Source of the DNA: Natrialbaceae archaeon | GTDB lineage: Archaea; Halobacteriota; Halobacteria; Halobacteriales; Natrialbaceae | Direction of reading: 5' to 3' | DNA: 22,261 nt | NCBI GenBank assembly: GCA_003552325.1 | Contig: PUKM01000043.1 | Coordinates: forward strand, 1-22,261 | Part shown: piece by piece, positions 1-7,305 of the stretch | Layout of the letters: every line of letters begins with the position of its first letter | Numbering within the stretch: position 1 is the stretch's first letter | The notes under the pieces: generated by a model | Databases searched by the model: none | Told to the model about the DNA's origin: nothing | The model's input: only the letters and a program-made list of their open reading frames with translations | Translations under genes and position numbers: made by a program

Positions 1-575
1 CGAGTGGTCCCTGGCTCTCGGGTCACGAAAATGGCTCCCGCCAGGAGCGTTAACCCGATCAATATGCCGAGTCCGGTCAACCCCGCATTGGTGTCGCTGA
101 GCGTTTCACCGAGCAACTCCGCTAACAGGCCATGATCCTCCTCGAGGCCGAAGTAGGTAATGACGCCAACGAAGGCCACGACTACGCTCCCAAGGAACAC
201 GAGTAACTCAGCGAGCGCGACGACGGCCAGATTTTGCTCGAACTCCGAGTCGGAGTTTTTCGCGAACAGATAGGCCATAATCGGGGATCCTGTCGAGCGC
301 CCCCAAGGTAGCGCGCTTCGGGCAAAGTACCCGGAGAGAAAGGTAACGACGAACGATCTGCCGGTCACTCGCCCGGTCAGCGGATTGAGGAGTTGGTTGA
401 TTACGGCAGCCCGGAAAATGAGGATCGAGCCACCAGTGAGAAACGCCCCGGCAACGAACAACGGGTTCGCCTCCCGTAGCGTTGAAAGCACTTCCTCCCA
501 ACCGACACCGTAGACGAGGAGTGCGAGAAGGCCGATGGCGATAGTGAGGCCGACGGCTGCCCGACGATACTGCAT
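1..575 (-). CDS. Lysylphosphatidylglycerol synthase TM / UPF0104-type membrane protein (partial, C-terminus off left edge)
   Basis: The reading frame is open from an ATG at 575 to the left edge, giving 191 visible residues with no stop. The protein starts MQYRRAAVGLTIAIGLLALL and has hydrophobic segments at roughly residues 6-23, 40-60, 117-142 and 168-186. A conserved-looking stretch around residues 82-103 (GYFARSALPWGRSTGSPI) matches what I know of UPF0104 / LPG-synthase transmembrane-domain proteins of haloarchaea, which carry a 'G.ARS.LPWG' type segment. Bacterial relatives transfer or flip aminoacylated lipids; archaeal members are often annotated as flippase-like or linked to glycosylation, so substrate and role are unknown here. 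A TATA-like element (CTTAAG, 601-606) lies 26-31 bases before the ATG, supporting this start and a leaderless transcript. It is divergent from the S-adenosylmethionine synthetase gene. The family call is fairly good; the function is open. Confidence 0.72.
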   Translation of the reverse strand, partial: MQYRRAAVGLTIAIGLLALLVYGVGWEEVLSTLREANPLFVAGAFLTGGSILIFRAAVINQLLNPLTGRVTGRSFVVTFLSGYFARSALPWGRSTGSPIMAYLFAKNSDSEFEQNLAVVALAELLVFLGSVVVAFVGVITYFGLEEDHGLLAELLGETLSDTNAGLTGLGILIGLTLLAGAIFVTREPGTT

Positions 576-600
576 ATGATTCCGTAGGAGGCCCTCGAGT

Positions 601-606
601 CTTAAG
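601..606 (-). promoter_or_regulatory. TATA-like box for the UPF0104-type gene
   Basis: On the minus strand the sequence reads CCTTAAGA, centred about 28 bases upstream of the ATG at 575. This is the spacing expected for leaderless haloarchaeal transcripts. It is seen by eye only. Confidence 0.45.
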
Positions 607-698
607 GGATACGAGTAGAAGTGGTACAACAGGGGAGAGGATACAGCAGCCAAATAATTACTCCAGAGAATAATTCTGCCCGTCAACGTTTTCGCAAG

Positions 699-704
699 TT
701 ATAG
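699..704 (+). promoter_or_regulatory. TATA-like box for the S-adenosylmethionine synthetase gene
   Basis: TTATAG lies 26-31 bases before the ATG at 730, the expected distance for a leaderless transcript. GGTGG (711-715) could act as a weak Shine-Dalgarno element if the transcript has a leader. Two other ATGs (716 and 723) are out of frame, which supports 730 as the start. Confidence 0.45.
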
Positions 705-729
705 AACCACGGTGGATGAATCATGAGTA

Positions 730-1935
730 ATGAGCGAACGGAACATCAGGGTCGAACCGATCGACCGACGTGCTGTCGAAGACCAGGAGGTCGAAATCGT
801 CGAGCGAAAGGGGATTGGACACCCGGACTCGATCTGTGACGGTATCGCCGAGAGCGTCGCCGGGGGCCTCGCACGGGCGTATCTCGAGCGCGTGGGCAAA
901 GTGCTGCATTTTAACACCGACGAAACACAGCTCGTTGCCGGCGAAGCCGCCCCTGCATTTGGTGGCGGTGAGGTCGTCGATCCAATCTATCTCCTGATCG
1001 TCGGTCGCGCGACCAAACACTACGAGGGCCAGACGATTCCCACCGAACGGATCGCACTGAGTGCTGCCCGGGACTACATCGAGCAGGAACTGCCACAACT
1101 CGTCTTCGGCGAGGACATCATCGTCGACGTCAAACTCGGTGAGGGAAGCGGTGACCTCCAGGACGTGTTCGGCGAAGAGGAAGTCCAGGTGCCGATGGCG
1201 AACGACACGAGTTTCGGGGTCGGCCACGCGCCACTCTCTGAGACTGAAGAGATCGTCTACAATGCCGAGAAGCGCCTGAACCAGGAGTTTGCTGCTGACA
1301 ACCCGTATCTCGGCACCGACATCAAGATCATGGGCAAACGCGAGGGTGACCGAATCGACGTCACCGTGGCCGCCGCGATGGTCGACGAACACGTGCCAGA
1401 TATCGACGCGTACGTCGATGCCGTCGATGCCGTCACGGACTTCGTCGAAGACGTCGCCAGCGAGTATACCGACCGAGACGTGTCCGTCTACGTCAATACA
1501 GCGGACGACGTCGAATCGGGCTCGATCTACCTCACCGTCACCGGCACCTCCGCCGAACAAGGTGACGACGGCTCCGTGGGTCGTGGCAACCGTGCGAACG
1601 GCCTCATTACGCCGAACCGATCGATGTCGATGGAAGCCACCAGCGGTAAGAATCCCGTCAACCACATTGGGAAAATCTACAACCTGCTCTCGACGGACAT
1701 CGCCCAGGACGTCGTCGCCAACGTCGACGGCATTCGTGATCTCCGGGTGCGGCTCCTGAGCCAGATCGGTCGCCCGATCGACCAACCCCACGTGGCCGAC
1801 GTCCACGTCGTCACCGCCGACGACGTCGACCTCGAGGACGTTCGTCCGGAAATCGAGGCCATCGTCGACGATGGCTTGGCAGGCGTCACGGACATCACCC
1901 AGCGCGTGATCGACGGCGAACTCGACACCTTCTGA
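730..1935 (+). CDS. mat: Archaeal-type S-adenosylmethionine synthetase (methionine adenosyltransferase)
   Basis: The 401-residue protein makes S-adenosylmethionine from methionine and ATP, releasing phosphate and diphosphate. It is cytoplasmic and supplies the methyl donor for RNA, DNA, protein and lipid methylation. It belongs to the archaeal class, which is distinct in sequence from bacterial MetK. The diagnostic N-terminal motif GIGHPDSICDGIAE is at about residues 28-41. The glycine-rich segment GRGNRANGLITPNRS starts near residue 284 and continues into SGKNPVNHIGKIYN, the archaeal MAT signature. The length fits the family's usual 400 or so residues and no key motif is missing. The start is set by the family N-terminus and the TATA spacing. 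The next gene on the same strand follows after 157 bases, has its own promoter-like sequence and is probably transcribed separately. A 361-residue open frame on the opposite strand is a coding shadow of this gene. Confidence 0.97.
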   Translation: MSERNIRVEPIDRRAVEDQEVEIVERKGIGHPDSICDGIAESVAGGLARAYLERVGKVLHFNTDETQLVAGEAAPAFGGGEVVDPIYLLIVGRATKHYEGQTIPTERIALSAARDYIEQELPQLVFGEDIIVDVKLGEGSGDLQDVFGEEEVQVPMANDTSFGVGHAPLSETEEIVYNAEKRLNQEFAADNPYLGTDIKIMGKREGDRIDVTVAAAMVDEHVPDIDAYVDAVDAVTDFVEDVASEYTDRDVSVYVNTADDVESGSIYLTVTGTSAEQGDDGSVGRGNRANGLITPNRSMSMEATSGKNPVNHIGKIYNLLSTDIAQDVVANVDGIRDLRVRLLSQIGRPIDQPHVADVHVVTADDVDLEDVRPEIEAIVDDGLAGVTDITQRVIDGELDTF

Positions 1936-2092
1936 CTCGGATCCCGGTTATCACTGTCTCCACTGGTCTACACTCGGCCCCCGTCGTTTGAGAGAGCAGA
2001 GTCTGTCTCGAGAGTGGTGACTCCACACACAGACCGGGCAACCAACCTCGAAGAATCAAGGCGATTTTGTAGCCCTGGGGTAAGGGAGGAAT

Positions 2093-2890
2093 ATGACCGT
2101 GGTCCTTGCCGGTGTTGGGGCTGACACAACGAACGTCGGCGCGCTTGCCCCGCTGTACGAAGATGGGCGCTTCGAGTACGTCCCGATCCCCGAAAAGACG
2201 GCCGAGACCAGCGAAACAGCCACCCTCGGAAACTGGTCGTTCTCCCACCGCCCAGGCTGTGCCGCGGATCTCACCACTTCGATCACCCCACAACCCGTGC
2301 ACGAGGAAGAGAGTAGCCTGACCGGGTCTGCCCTCGAGGGATGGCCTCTCCACCACGACCCGAATTTCGAGGCCCTGACCTACGGCGAACACCGTACGAG
2401 CGGGTACGTCTCCCGGCTGAGCGCACTCGAGCCCGGTGACGTGGTCGGCTTCTACGCCGGATTACGACGGGAGAACGATCCCGACAACCGGGCTCACCGG
2501 TATCTCATCGGCTATCTGACGGTCGATCGGGTCGACTGTATCACCCCCGAAATGGATCGTGAGACGGCCGCAGCGGTGTTCGCGGCCCACCCTGACAACG
2601 CCCATACGAAACGAGCACGAGACGGTCGTCCGTACCTCGAGGAGAAGTCCATCGTCCTGATCGACGGCAAACAGCCCGGTGGATTGTTCGAACGCGACCC
2701 CATCCGGTTGAGTGACTATTTCGTCAAACCAGGCAACGAACGGGCGCAGTACTACCTGCGTGAGGACCTCCTCGAGCGGTGGAACGTCACCGCAGGTGGC
2801 CGAAATATGATGTACAAACCCGCCTACAGGTGTGATCTGAAGGGGTCAGCGTTCCGAGAACTCGTTGGTCTTCCAGTCGAGCGTCTGTAA
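2093..2890 (+). CDS. Putative nucleotide-modification-associated protein, Nmad3-like
   Basis: The 265-residue soluble protein has no signal or membrane segment. The start (TVVLAGVGADTTNVG, then PLYEDGRFEYVPIPEK) resembles the Nmad3 family named by Iyer, Aravind and colleagues. Members of that family have an N-terminus of the kind 'S-x-G-x-D-..-G-..-P-..-DG-..-PIP' and were predicted from gene neighbourhoods to act in modified-nucleotide chemistry. Other notable segments are SGYVSRLSALEPGDVVGFYAG near 102-122, a YLIGYLTVDRV strand near 137-147, and GGRNMMYKPAYRCDLKGSAF near 235-254. No catalytic chemistry has been shown to my knowledge. The ATG at 2093 is preceded by GGGAGGA (2084-2090), close to the start, and a T-rich element at about 2065-2072. 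The upstream neighbour makes SAM, which is suggestive but may be coincidence. I recognised the family from memory and could not check it. Confidence 0.6.
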   Translation: MTVVLAGVGADTTNVGALAPLYEDGRFEYVPIPEKTAETSETATLGNWSFSHRPGCAADLTTSITPQPVHEEESSLTGSALEGWPLHHDPNFEALTYGEHRTSGYVSRLSALEPGDVVGFYAGLRRENDPDNRAHRYLIGYLTVDRVDCITPEMDRETAAAVFAAHPDNAHTKRARDGRPYLEEKSIVLIDGKQPGGLFERDPIRLSDYFVKPGNERAQYYLREDLLERWNVTAGGRNMMYKPAYRCDLKGSAFRELVGLPVERL

Positions 2891-3095
2891 CCGTCACAGA
2901 CTCCGGTAATATTTGCACCCACGAGATGGCTACACCCGAGGAAGCGGGCCGCTCTACCCCCAGTGGAATGTACTGGTCAGATCGGGTTAACAACTCCCGT
3001 CAAGTGTTGCCTCTGTCTCTCGCCAGTATCGAGATTTGCCGGATAGACGGCCTGAAACCCGTGTATTTTTGAGTCTCGAGAACTGGTAGGGTAGT
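2891..3095. other. Longest gene-free stretch (205 bases)
   Basis: I see no coding frame or RNA gene here. Just after the upstream stop codon, GGTAATATTTGC (about 2905-2916) is AT-rich and could be part of a terminator. The only other element I can support is the TATA-like box of the next gene at 3064-3070. Confidence 0.4.
3064..3070 (+). promoter_or_regulatory. TATA-like box for the beta-propeller lipoprotein gene
   Basis: TATTTTT lies 26-32 bases before the ATG at 3096, consistent with a leaderless haloarchaeal promoter. There is no Shine-Dalgarno sequence at the start. Confidence 0.45.
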
Positions 3096-4424
3096 ATGAC
3101 GAAGCAATCAACTCGAAGACGGTTCCTTGCAGGAGCGACCAGCGGCACGGCGATAGCGATTGCCGGTTGCCTCGGTGGCGACGACGACGTAGACGACGCC
3201 GGTGCTGATGATACTGATACTGGCACTGACGATGACGTCGACGACAGCACGGACGATACCACCGACGACGCAGACGACACCGAAGAAACCGCAAGCTACG
3301 AAGTGTGGGCACTCGACCAGGGAACGGACCAGATATACATCTACGAACCGGCAGGCGACGACGAGTTCGAGCAGGTCGCCGAGCTCGACGTGAACGAGGA
3401 CACAGACGACACAGGGTTGGTTCCGCACATGCTCGATTTCAGCTCGGATTACGAGTACGCCGCTGTCGCCTGTACTGCTGGTGCACGAACCCTCGTCTAT
3501 CGGACGGAGGATCGTGAATTGGTTGCGGACATCGACACCGGTGCCGGCTCACACTTCTCCGGATTCACGCCGGACGACGAGTACATCCAGGTCGACGCGA
3601 TCGGCGAGGGAGCTATCGTCCGCGTCGACGCTGACCTCGAGAACGAGGAGTTCGAAATCGTTGACGAGATCGTCATCGACGAGGACGAGACCTTCCAGGA
3701 GTACGAGGACGCCTTCCCGGAAAACGACGACGGTGTGCGCGCTCAACCGATCTGTCACGACTACGCGAACGGCCACTCCTACCACACTCTCGGTCCGGCC
3801 GTCGACTTCGCCGGTGTCGTCGTCGTCGATTACGATAGCTTCGAGATCGACCACGTGCTCACGCCCGAGGAAGCTCGGGCGAACTGTGGGACCATGGCCA
3901 GCCCCGACGAAGAAACCATGTACCTCACCGCAGGGGCCCCGAGTAACCACGAAGCGACCGGCGGCGTCGGCGAATGGTACGCCATCGATACCGAGACGGT
4001 CCAGGCACTCGAGCCAGGCTCCGAAGAGCCACTCGAGGACTACACCTACGAAGACGTTGCTCGAGACAGCGAAGGGTACGACGCCCACGGCTTCTGGTTC
4101 ACCGACGCGGGTGACGAACTCTGGATCCTCAACCGAGAAACCGACGACGGGCTGGTCGTCGACCCCGAGACCAACGAAGTGATCGACGAGATCGAGGATT
4201 ACGGTCCAGCACCGGACATCATCTGGGGGTCACCGGATGACGAGTACATGTTCGTAACCCTGCGCGGCAGCGAACCACTCTCGGGTGACCCACACGCAGC
4301 CGAAGGTGAAACGCCCGGTTTCTCCGTGCTGAGCATCGACGACCGCGAGATTGTCACCGTCGTCGAACCGGATGAGGGCAACGAGGATAGCGACTTCCAC
4401 GGCATCGGCGTCCGAGAGACGTAA
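3096..4424 (+). CDS. Tat-exported YncE-like beta-propeller lipoprotein
   Basis: The 442-residue protein begins with a twin-arginine signal (TRRRFLAGAT) and a lipobox IAGC with Cys25. It is therefore likely exported folded and lipid-anchored outside the cell. Residues about 26-65 form an Asp/Thr-rich low-complexity linker typical of haloarchaeal lipoproteins. The rest (about 67-442) has repeated beta-strand units with DFSSDYEYAAVA, TPDDEYIQVDA, SPDEETMYLTAG, TDAGDELWILNR and SPDDEYMFVTLRG. This is the 'xPDgxxlyV' pattern of YVTN/YncE or cytochrome-d1-type seven-bladed propellers. Histidines recur at blade edges (PHMLDF, SHFSGF, CHDYANGHSYH, AHGFW, FHGIG), a feature seen in some YncE/nitrous-oxide-reductase-like propellers. 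There is no CXXCH haem motif. Ligand and role are unknown. It appears to be a single-gene unit with its own promoter. Confidence 0.8.
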   Translation: MTKQSTRRRFLAGATSGTAIAIAGCLGGDDDVDDAGADDTDTGTDDDVDDSTDDTTDDADDTEETASYEVWALDQGTDQIYIYEPAGDDEFEQVAELDVNEDTDDTGLVPHMLDFSSDYEYAAVACTAGARTLVYRTEDRELVADIDTGAGSHFSGFTPDDEYIQVDAIGEGAIVRVDADLENEEFEIVDEIVIDEDETFQEYEDAFPENDDGVRAQPICHDYANGHSYHTLGPAVDFAGVVVVDYDSFEIDHVLTPEEARANCGTMASPDEETMYLTAGAPSNHEATGGVGEWYAIDTETVQALEPGSEEPLEDYTYEDVARDSEGYDAHGFWFTDAGDELWILNRETDDGLVVDPETNEVIDEIEDYGPAPDIIWGSPDDEYMFVTLRGSEPLSGDPHAAEGETPGFSVLSIDDREIVTVVEPDEGNEDSDFHGIGVRET

Positions 4425-4440
4425 CCGACGAGGACAACCC

Positions 4441-4446
4441 TTATTT
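4441..4446 (+). promoter_or_regulatory. TATA-like box for the DUF5806-like gene
   Basis: TTATTT lies 23-28 bases before the ATG at 4469. A GGAGGT at 4462-4467 is only one base from the ATG, too close to work as a normal Shine-Dalgarno site, so a leaderless start is more likely. Confidence 0.4.
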
Positions 4447-4468
4447 TCGCCGTCTCGGAAAGGAGGTC

Positions 4469-5116
4469 ATGGACCAAGACGGCGACCCATCCACGGGACC
4501 GGGAACCACTGACGGTGACGGTGGCGGTAACCCGGGATCGTCTCACGAACAAGTGCAACGCAGTTCGACGGACGATGCGATGCCTGGTGTGCCACAAGAG
4601 GACACGCTCGAGGACGAATCCGATCCCATCCCCGAGGACGTGCAGAAGTATGCGCGATTCAAAAAGATGGATGGCGCACAGTACGACCGCGTCAACGAGT
4701 TCCTTCGGGATCGAACCTACATTACGGCTCGAGAGTGGGCCATTGCCCGTCTCTGTGCGGATTTTCGGACCGAGACGGGCGTCGAGATGACGAAAATCGG
4801 GGAGAACCTGCCCGAGCTCGTCCCGTTTATGACCGACACCTACACGCCACAGGCCGTCAATCAGGCCCGTTCGTCGTTCGAGGACAAGGTGCGAACGGCT
4901 GGGGCCACCTTCCTGTACGGCGCGATGTGTGATTTCTTTACCGCCGAGGAACTCGACGACGTGATGTACGAAGCCACAGAGGTCTCGAAGTTCCTCCTCG
5001 AGGTCGAAGGCGTCGACCTCGCCGTTGAGGACGAACTCGAGGCCGAAGAACGCATCTCGAGTGTGATGCGAGAAGTCAGAGAAGCGAGTAAGGAACTTCG
5101 GGAGTCAGAGGAGTAG
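4469..5116 (+). CDS. Uncharacterised haloarchaeal protein, DUF5806-like
   Basis: The 215-residue cytoplasmic protein has a disordered N-terminus rich in Gly, Asp, Ser and Thr (residues 1-55). A conserved-looking core follows at about 58-172, with KYARFKKMDGAQYDRVNEFL, TYITAREWAIARLCADFRTE and AGATFLYGAMCDFFTAEELD. It ends in an acidic helical tail rich in Glu. I recall near-identical core sequences across haloarchaea annotated as DUF5806, but no function is known to me. The even Leu/Ala spacing predicts a mostly helical fold. There is no signal peptide, metal-binding cysteine set or recognisable enzyme motif. The start is supported by the promoter spacing. A later in-frame ATG at residue 38 would keep the whole core and is the alternative start. 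The gene converges with the minus-strand gene at 5259-5882. Confidence 0.7.
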   Translation: MDQDGDPSTGPGTTDGDGGGNPGSSHEQVQRSSTDDAMPGVPQEDTLEDESDPIPEDVQKYARFKKMDGAQYDRVNEFLRDRTYITAREWAIARLCADFRTETGVEMTKIGENLPELVPFMTDTYTPQAVNQARSSFEDKVRTAGATFLYGAMCDFFTAEELDDVMYEATEVSKFLLEVEGVDLAVEDELEAEERISSVMREVREASKELRESEE

Positions 5117-5118
5117 CA

Positions 5119-5132
5119 CGCGAATGCTCGCG
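5119..5132 (+). terminator. Short GC hairpin just after the DUF5806-like stop codon
   Basis: CGCGA, a four-base loop ATGC, then TCGCG form a perfect 5-bp stem starting two bases after the TAG stop. No strong T-run follows at once. It may mark the 3' end of the transcript or be chance. Confidence 0.25.
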
Positions 5133-5258
5133 CCTACAGTTGGGGTTGCGTTCGGTTCCAAGATTGGCCTACATCAGGTCGGGTGTGAACTGGTTCGGCC
5201 AGCTTTGTCGAGATACGCTGTCCGCCTACAATAGAGTCTCTGTACTGGTCGTCGGTGT

Positions 5259-5882
5259 CTACTGCTCGTCTGCGTCCGTTTCGGTACTGTCCGGACTCTC
5301 AGCACCTTTCTCTTCCTCTGCTGGCGAACCCTCCGCACCCTTAGCGCCTTCATCGCCATCACCTTCCTGGAGTTTCTCTCGCATCTTCCGTCGAGGGTCG
5401 TTTTCGATAATCCCTTTCACGCGTTCTTCGTCGAAAAACAGTGTCGGCTCATCGTGGGCGAACGTCACCCAGTTTTCGATGGACAGGGGACGAAGGTGAA
5501 TCTCGAGAGTGCCCGTCTCGAGGGCACGTTCGAACACGTTCACCAGGTCACTGATGGCGTAGGCTAAGGGGATGATGACGGCCGTCTGGCTCGAGTCATC
5601 GCGTTCGATGACGATGGTGTAGACGGTATCACCCAGGCTGTTGGTGTAGACGTCGGCCCCATCAAATGCGACGTCCGATCGCTCGACCACGGCCTCAACC
5701 TCCTCGTACTGACTGCCCGGAAGCAAGACGCTCATCCCGAAGCGCTCGTCTTTCTCGGCGGGTGACACGGTGCCGGATTCGACGGCGACGACGTCCCAGC
5801 CAGCCTCGCGGTACTCCTCGGCGAACGCCGTCGCATCCTCGAGCACGGCTTCCCACTGCTCTCTGTTGACGCCGCCCATCAT
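5259..5882 (-). CDS. Uncharacterised haloarchaeal protein with acidic C-terminal tail
   Basis: The 207-residue soluble protein starts at the first of two adjacent ATGs (5880-5882, then 5877-5879; either may be used). The core (about 1-165) mixes helix and strand, with EEYREAGWDVVAVESGTVSP, an FGMSVLLPGSQYEEV segment and YTIVIERDDSSQTAVIIPLA. It ends with HLRPLSIENWVTFAHDEPTLFF. The last 40 residues are a disordered Glu/Gly/Ala/Asp-rich tail. I recall similar haloarchaeal proteins under a DUF label (possibly DUF7529) but could not verify it, and no function is known to me. It converges with the DUF5806-like gene. Its 5' end lies 73 bases from the 3' end of the transporter operon on the same strand, so read-through is possible, though a separate promoter is not excluded. 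Confidence 0.7.
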   Translation of the reverse strand: MMGGVNREQWEAVLEDATAFAEEYREAGWDVVAVESGTVSPAEKDERFGMSVLLPGSQYEEVEAVVERSDVAFDGADVYTNSLGDTVYTIVIERDDSSQTAVIIPLAYAISDLVNVFERALETGTLEIHLRPLSIENWVTFAHDEPTLFFDEERVKGIIENDPRRKMREKLQEGDGDEGAKGAEGSPAEEEKGAESPDSTETDADEQ

Positions 5883-5955
5883 GCTCGACCACCACTGCTC
5901 ACGTCAGTCATGCTCGAGGGAAGGAGCGTCCGATGCAAAACAGTTTGCTTCCCAG

Positions 5956-7305
5956 TTACGACGGACCGTATCGATCGTCTTCGACACTCGGAACGTCGTG
6001 GAGATGACACGCCGCAGGGTGCGCTGATTCCGGGAGCCCGGGGTTTTCTCGTTCACAAACACTCCCGTAGGTTTCGGCAAGCTGTTCGGCGGCATCGTCC
6101 CATTGTTCGCTCGCCAGTGCCATCACTGCCTCCGTCACTCGCTCATCGTGTCTCCCTGAGACCGGCCACTCGAGGATGTCCGCCTTCAGGTCGGCGACGA
6201 ACGCGTCAGGGTCGGTGACGTCGAACTCTCCGTCTTCGTCCTCGTACTCGCCCCGATCACCGACTGCCTCGAGGGTGATCGCGCGGTTCTCGATGCGTTC
6301 ACGCAGAGTCATGATCGCCCGGTAGACCTCCTGATCGATCTCGAGATCGTCAGGTGGAATAATTTGAGGGCACCTGGTTCGGAACCGACAGCCTGTCGGG
6401 GGATTCCGTGGGGAGGGAACGTCCCCCGAGATCGTTTTCCGATCCCGGTCGCGTTCGTCCGTCGACGCCCGTGGCACGCTCTCGAGGAGGGCTTCGGTGT
6501 AGGGATGGCGTGGCGATTCGAAGATCTCCTCGCTCGGACCGATTTCGACGATCTCACCCAAGTACATCACCGCCACCCGGTCACAGACGTGGCGAATCAC
6601 CGAGAGGTCGTGACTGATAAGCAGATAGGTCAAATCGAACTCATCCTGGAGGTCATCGAGGAGGTTCAAGACCTGTGCCTGGACACTCACGTCGAGCGCA
6701 CTCGTCGGTTCGTCGAGGACGATGAACTCCGGTTCCAGGGCAAGCGCTCGAGCAATGCCGATGCGTTGACGCTGCCCACCGGAGAACTCGTGGGGGTAGC
6801 GATCGACGTGGTCGGCTGCGAGACCCACTCGCTCGAGTAAGTCCTGGACCTTCGCCCGTCGATCTGTCTTACTGCCGACGTCGTGGATATCGAGGGGTTG
6901 GCGGACGATTCGTCCAACCGTCATCCGCGGATCCAGACTCGAGAACGGGTCCTGAAAGACGATCTGGGCCTCCCGGCGGAACGCTTTTAATCCAGTTCCC
7001 TCGAGGTCGTAGACGTTTCTGCCATCGAACTCGACGGCACCCCCCGTGGGTTCCTGTAACCGAAGCAGTGTCTCGCCCGTCGTGGATTTCCCACAGCCTG
7101 ATTCACCCACGAGTCCCAGGGTCTCCCCTTCGTGAATGTCGAAACTCACCCCATCGACCGCGCGGACGGGGACGGGGTCGTCACCGAGCAACCGGTCGAT
7201 TAGCGAGTCGTTCTCCCAGAAATATTTTTCCAATCCAGTCACTCGAACGAGTGGTTCGTTCGTTGGGCGCCCTGTCGTTGTCACAGTGTGATCATCAGCA
7301 CTCAT
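5956..7305 (-). CDS. dppF: Dipeptide/oligopeptide-type ABC transporter ATPase F, operon 1 (with C-terminal insertion)
   Basis: This 449-residue ATPase powers the operon-1 importer. Walker A GESGCGKST is at 67-75, the Q-loop VFQDPFSSLDP at about 116-126, the signature SGGQRQ at 175-180, Walker B FIVLDEP at 194-200 and the switch histidine at 232. The C-terminal oligopeptide-transporter domain begins with CRFRTRC (Cys306, Cys312). Canonical proteins place the next cysteine about six residues later; here 104 residues intervene before Cys417, followed by Cys433 in AACHLH. The inserted part is acidic and helical. The start overlaps the stop of the ATPase D gene by ATGA, so translation is coupled. 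It is the last gene of the operon. About 94% of residues from ENDSL to the second cysteine match the operon-2 copy by my reading, while the inserted region is much less alike. The substrate cannot be read from the ATPase. Confidence 0.93.
   Translation of the reverse strand: MSADDHTVTTTGRPTNEPLVRVTGLEKYFWENDSLIDRLLGDDPVPVRAVDGVSFDIHEGETLGLVGESGCGKSTTGETLLRLQEPTGGAVEFDGRNVYDLEGTGLKAFRREAQIVFQDPFSSLDPRMTVGRIVRQPLDIHDVGSKTDRRAKVQDLLERVGLAADHVDRYPHEFSGGQRQRIGIARALALEPEFIVLDEPTSALDVSVQAQVLNLLDDLQDEFDLTYLLISHDLSVIRHVCDRVAVMYLGEIVEIGPSEEIFESPRHPYTEALLESVPRASTDERDRDRKTISGDVPSPRNPPTGCRFRTRCPQIIPPDDLEIDQEVYRAIMTLRERIENRAITLEAVGDRGEYEDEDGEFDVTDPDAFVADLKADILEWPVSGRHDERVTEAVMALASEQWDDAAEQLAETYGSVCERENPGLPESAHPAACHLHDVPSVEDDRYGPS
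6719..6825. repeat. 107-bp block identical to 13160-13266 (ATPase F paralogues)
   Basis: Base-by-base reading shows full identity between these two stretches, including third codon positions. They cover the Walker B to signature region of the two ATPase F genes. The flanks differ at synonymous and non-synonymous sites. Confidence 0.85.

Noticed and set aside
721..1806. A 361-residue open frame antisense to the S-adenosylmethionine synthetase gene
   Set aside because: It lies wholly opposite a well-supported gene and has a Val/Asp-rich composition typical of antisense frames in GC-rich halophile DNA. It has no recognisable motif.
2001..2034. GTCTGT and ACAGAC as arms of a hairpin between the SAM synthetase and Nmad3-like genes
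   Set aside because: The stem is only six pairs with a 22-base loop and no T-run, which is expected by chance.
3202..3300. Repetitive GAC/GAT-rich DNA resembling a short tandem repeat or CRISPR-like array
   Set aside because: It encodes the Asp/Thr-rich linker of the lipoprotein. Units are irregular codons, not fixed repeats with spacers.
4462..4467. GGAGGT as a Shine-Dalgarno site for the DUF5806-like gene
   Set aside because: It is one base from the ATG, too close for normal pairing with the ribosome. A TATA-like box at the leaderless distance explains the start better.
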